Assembly (NCBI GenBank): GCA_030039655.1
Contig: JASHVC010000588.1
Location: 1-6,093 of the forward strand
DNA length: 6,093 nucleotides
Direction of reading: 5' to 3'
From: Xanthobacteraceae bacterium
Lineage (GTDB): Bacteria > Pseudomonadota > Alphaproteobacteria > Rhizobiales > Xanthobacteraceae
In this document: piece by piece, positions 4,729-6,093 of the stretch
Position numbering within the stretch: the first letter of the stretch is position 1
Layout of the letters: the number at the start of each line of letters is the position of its first letter
Notes under the pieces: model-generated
The model's database searches: none
What the model was told of the DNA's origin: nothing
The model's input: the letters and a program-made list of their open reading frames with translations, nothing else
Translations under genes and position numbers: made by a program

Positions 4729-4986
4729 TTGCCGGGTAATCGACTAAGCGTTGGCTGGGCGCTCGCCGTTGCGCTGGTCCTGCCGCTTGCGCTTACCGCT
4801 TGCGGCCGCAAAGGCGCGCTCGACCCGCCGCCGGATAGCGCCGTCCCCGTCGTGCCGCCTGCTGCCGCCCCGTCAAATTATGTCGATCCGACGACGCCGA
4901 CCGGGGCCGCGCAACCGGCGCCGGTTAGCCAAGTCACCGCGCCTCCGCCGGCCAAGACATTTCTATTGGACCCCCTGATCCGGTAA
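4729..4986 (+). CDS. lptM: LptM-like small outer-membrane lipoprotein
   Basis: The protein is 85 residues from a TTG start at 4729, chosen because GGGGAG (4717-4722) precedes it at a six-base spacing and it gives a compact lipoprotein signal. An in-frame GTG at 4684 would add 15 residues but has no ribosome binding site. The signal sequence has Arg5, a hydrophobic stretch (about residues 8-22) and the lipobox LTAC with Cys25 as the lipidated residue. Immediately after comes GRKGALDPPP, the conserved segment of the LptM (formerly YifL) family. In enterobacteria LptM assists oxidative maturation of the LptD/LptE lipopolysaccharide translocon. The remainder is a Pro/Ala/Val-rich, probably disordered linker to the C-terminus, longer than in the shortest family members. 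The gene sits between argH and lysA, a placement I recall as widespread in proteobacteria. Family membership is strong; equivalence of function to E. coli LptM is inferred. Confidence 0.86.
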   Translation: MPGNRLSVGWALAVALVLPLALTACGRKGALDPPPDSAVPVVPPAAAPSNYVDPTTPTGAAQPAPVSQVTAPPPAKTFLLDPLIR

Positions 4987-5098
4987 CGGCTGCGCCATCG
5001 CCGGGAGCTGTGGTCGGACCGCGCGGCCTCGCGAAGGTCGGTCTACTCACAACGGCCAGCCATTTCCTCTCCCGTGCATCCTGTTCTAAACACCCGTC

Positions 5099-6093
5099 AT
5101 GCATCACTTCGCCTATCGCGATGGCGTGCTGCACGCCGAAGATGTCAGTCTGGTCGCACTGGCGGAGGCCGTCGGCACACCGTTCTATTGCTATTCGAGC
5201 GCGACCATCGAGCGGCACTATCGCGTGTTCGCCGCCGCTTTCGCGGATGTGGATGCGCTCGTCTGTTACTCCTTGAAGGCGAATTCAAATCAGGCCGTGA
5301 TCTCGACCCTGGCGCGGCTGGGTGCGGGCGCCGACGTGGTCTCCGAGGGCGAACTGCTGCGCGCCCGGCACGTGGGAATTCCCGCGAACAAAATCGTATT
5401 TTCCGGGGTCGGCAAGACGCCGCGGGAACTTGCGCTCGCGGTCGATCACGGCATCCTCTCCGTCAACGCGGAATCCGAAGCGGAGATCGAGCAGCTCGCC
5501 GCTATCGCCGTTGGGAAGGGGCGTTCGGTCGATATCTCGATCCGCGTTAATCCTGATATCGACGCCAAGACCCACGCCAAGATTGCGACCGGCAAGGCGG
5601 AGAACAAATTCGGCATTCCGATCAGCCGCGCCCGCGATGTCTACGCGCGTGCCGCCAAACTTAAAGGCGTGCGGGTGGCCGGCGTCGACATGCATATCGG
5701 CAGCCAGATCGTCGACCTCGATCCATTCGCTGATGCGTTTGCGCTGTTGGCGGACTTTGTCGGCGCACTGCGCGCGGACGGCCACACCATCAAACATCTC
5801 GATCTCGGTGGTGGGCTCGGCATTCCGTACCGGGAGGACAACGAGCCGCCGCCCGACCCGAACGCCTATGCGGCGATCGTCAAGCGCGCCACCGCTGGCC
5901 TCGGCTGTAAGCTCATCTTCGAACCTGGTCGGCTCATCGTCGGCAATGCCGGTATCCTGCTAACGCGCGTACTTTACGTGAAGCGCGGCGAGGCCAAGAC
6001 GTTCGTTATTGTGGACGCCGGCATGAACGATCTCGTCCGTCCAACCCTCTATGAGGCGCACCACGACATCAAGGCGGTCCGCGAGCAACCCGT
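5099..6093 (+). CDS. lysA: Diaminopimelate decarboxylase (partial, 3' end beyond window)
   Basis: The frame opens at ATG 5099-5101 with MHHFAYRDGVL and stays open to the window end, giving 331 codons plus two bases. The family is usually about 420 residues, so roughly 90 are missing. The enzyme uses pyridoxal phosphate to convert meso-diaminopimelate to lysine, the last step of lysine synthesis, in the cytoplasm. The alanine-racemase-like barrel is evident: the cofactor lysine is Lys60 in CYSLKANSN, followed by GAGADVVSEGEL (about 75-86), NPDIDAKTHAKIATG (about 151-165), HIGSQI with His199, the phosphate-binding GGGLG (237-241) and EPGR (275-278). The C-terminal beta domain begins near VLYVK, with VDAGMNDLVRPTLY (about 305-318) visible. 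The second-subunit Cys/Glu motif lies beyond the window. No Shine-Dalgarno precedes the ATG; the 112-bp gap after the lipoprotein gene leaves room for a promoter, for example TCTAAA at about 5085-5090, but this is weak. Confidence 0.96.
   Translation, partial: MHHFAYRDGVLHAEDVSLVALAEAVGTPFYCYSSATIERHYRVFAAAFADVDALVCYSLKANSNQAVISTLARLGAGADVVSEGELLRARHVGIPANKIVFSGVGKTPRELALAVDHGILSVNAESEAEIEQLAAIAVGKGRSVDISIRVNPDIDAKTHAKIATGKAENKFGIPISRARDVYARAAKLKGVRVAGVDMHIGSQIVDLDPFADAFALLADFVGALRADGHTIKHLDLGGGLGIPYREDNEPPPDPNAYAAIVKRATAGLGCKLIFEPGRLIVGNAGILLTRVLYVKRGEAKTFVIVDAGMNDLVRPTLYEAHHDIKAVREQP

Noticed and set aside
5285..5963. Long open frames on both strands over lysA (5285-5797 minus, 5322-5963 plus)
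   Set aside because: The lysA frame carries all expected catalytic motifs across this stretch; the others are shadows in high-GC coding DNA.

Overview
The window reads as chromosomal DNA from an alphaproteobacterium of the order Hyphomicrobiales (Rhizobiales), most likely from the Bradyrhizobium / Rhodopseudomonas / Pseudolabrys neighbourhood. This rests on high GC coding sequence, a TlpA protein that closely resembles the Bradyrhizobium protein as I remember it (including length and both cysteine pairs), the gene order argH - small lipoprotein - lysA, and a short palindromic repeat that I associate with Bradyrhizobium-group genomes. No database search was possible.

Left part (1-1879, all minus strand): an operon that begins with an ArsR-family repressor gene without metal-sensing cysteines. 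It continues into an SRPBCC (AHSA1-type) protein, a single-domain VOC/glyoxalase-fold protein, and a DUF899 thioredoxin-like protein cut off by the window start. The repressor promoter is unusually easy to read. A TTGACA -35 box lies 16 bp from a TAAACT -10 box, and a 26-bp inverted repeat covers both the -10 box and the repressor start codon. The repressor and SRPBCC genes overlap by 103 nt. The operon looks like an autoregulated small-molecule or stress response unit whose ligand and substrate are unknown.

Middle part (2010-2549, minus strand): a lone 55-residue Flp-type (class III, type IVb) pilin gene followed by a textbook rho-independent terminator with a cUUCGg tetraloop. Upstream of it lies a roughly 280-bp A+T-richer non-coding stretch holding two near-identical 18-bp direct repeats. 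Each repeat is itself a pair of TTTGA half-sites 11 bp apart, which suggests a regulator-binding region for the pilin promoter.

Right part (2550-6093): tlpA (minus strand), a membrane-anchored periplasmic thioredoxin used in cytochrome oxidase copper-centre maturation, is separated by only 34 bp from the divergent argH gene. On the plus strand argH (last step of arginine synthesis) is followed by a small LptM-like outer-membrane lipoprotein and by lysA (last step of lysine synthesis, truncated by the window end). This half is ordinary housekeeping sequence.

I see no CRISPR array, tRNA or rRNA, transposase or prophage gene. The most interesting sequence signals are regulatory: the start-codon-embedded operator of the ArsR gene and the paired direct repeats upstream of the pilin. 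I found no convincing wholly new system.
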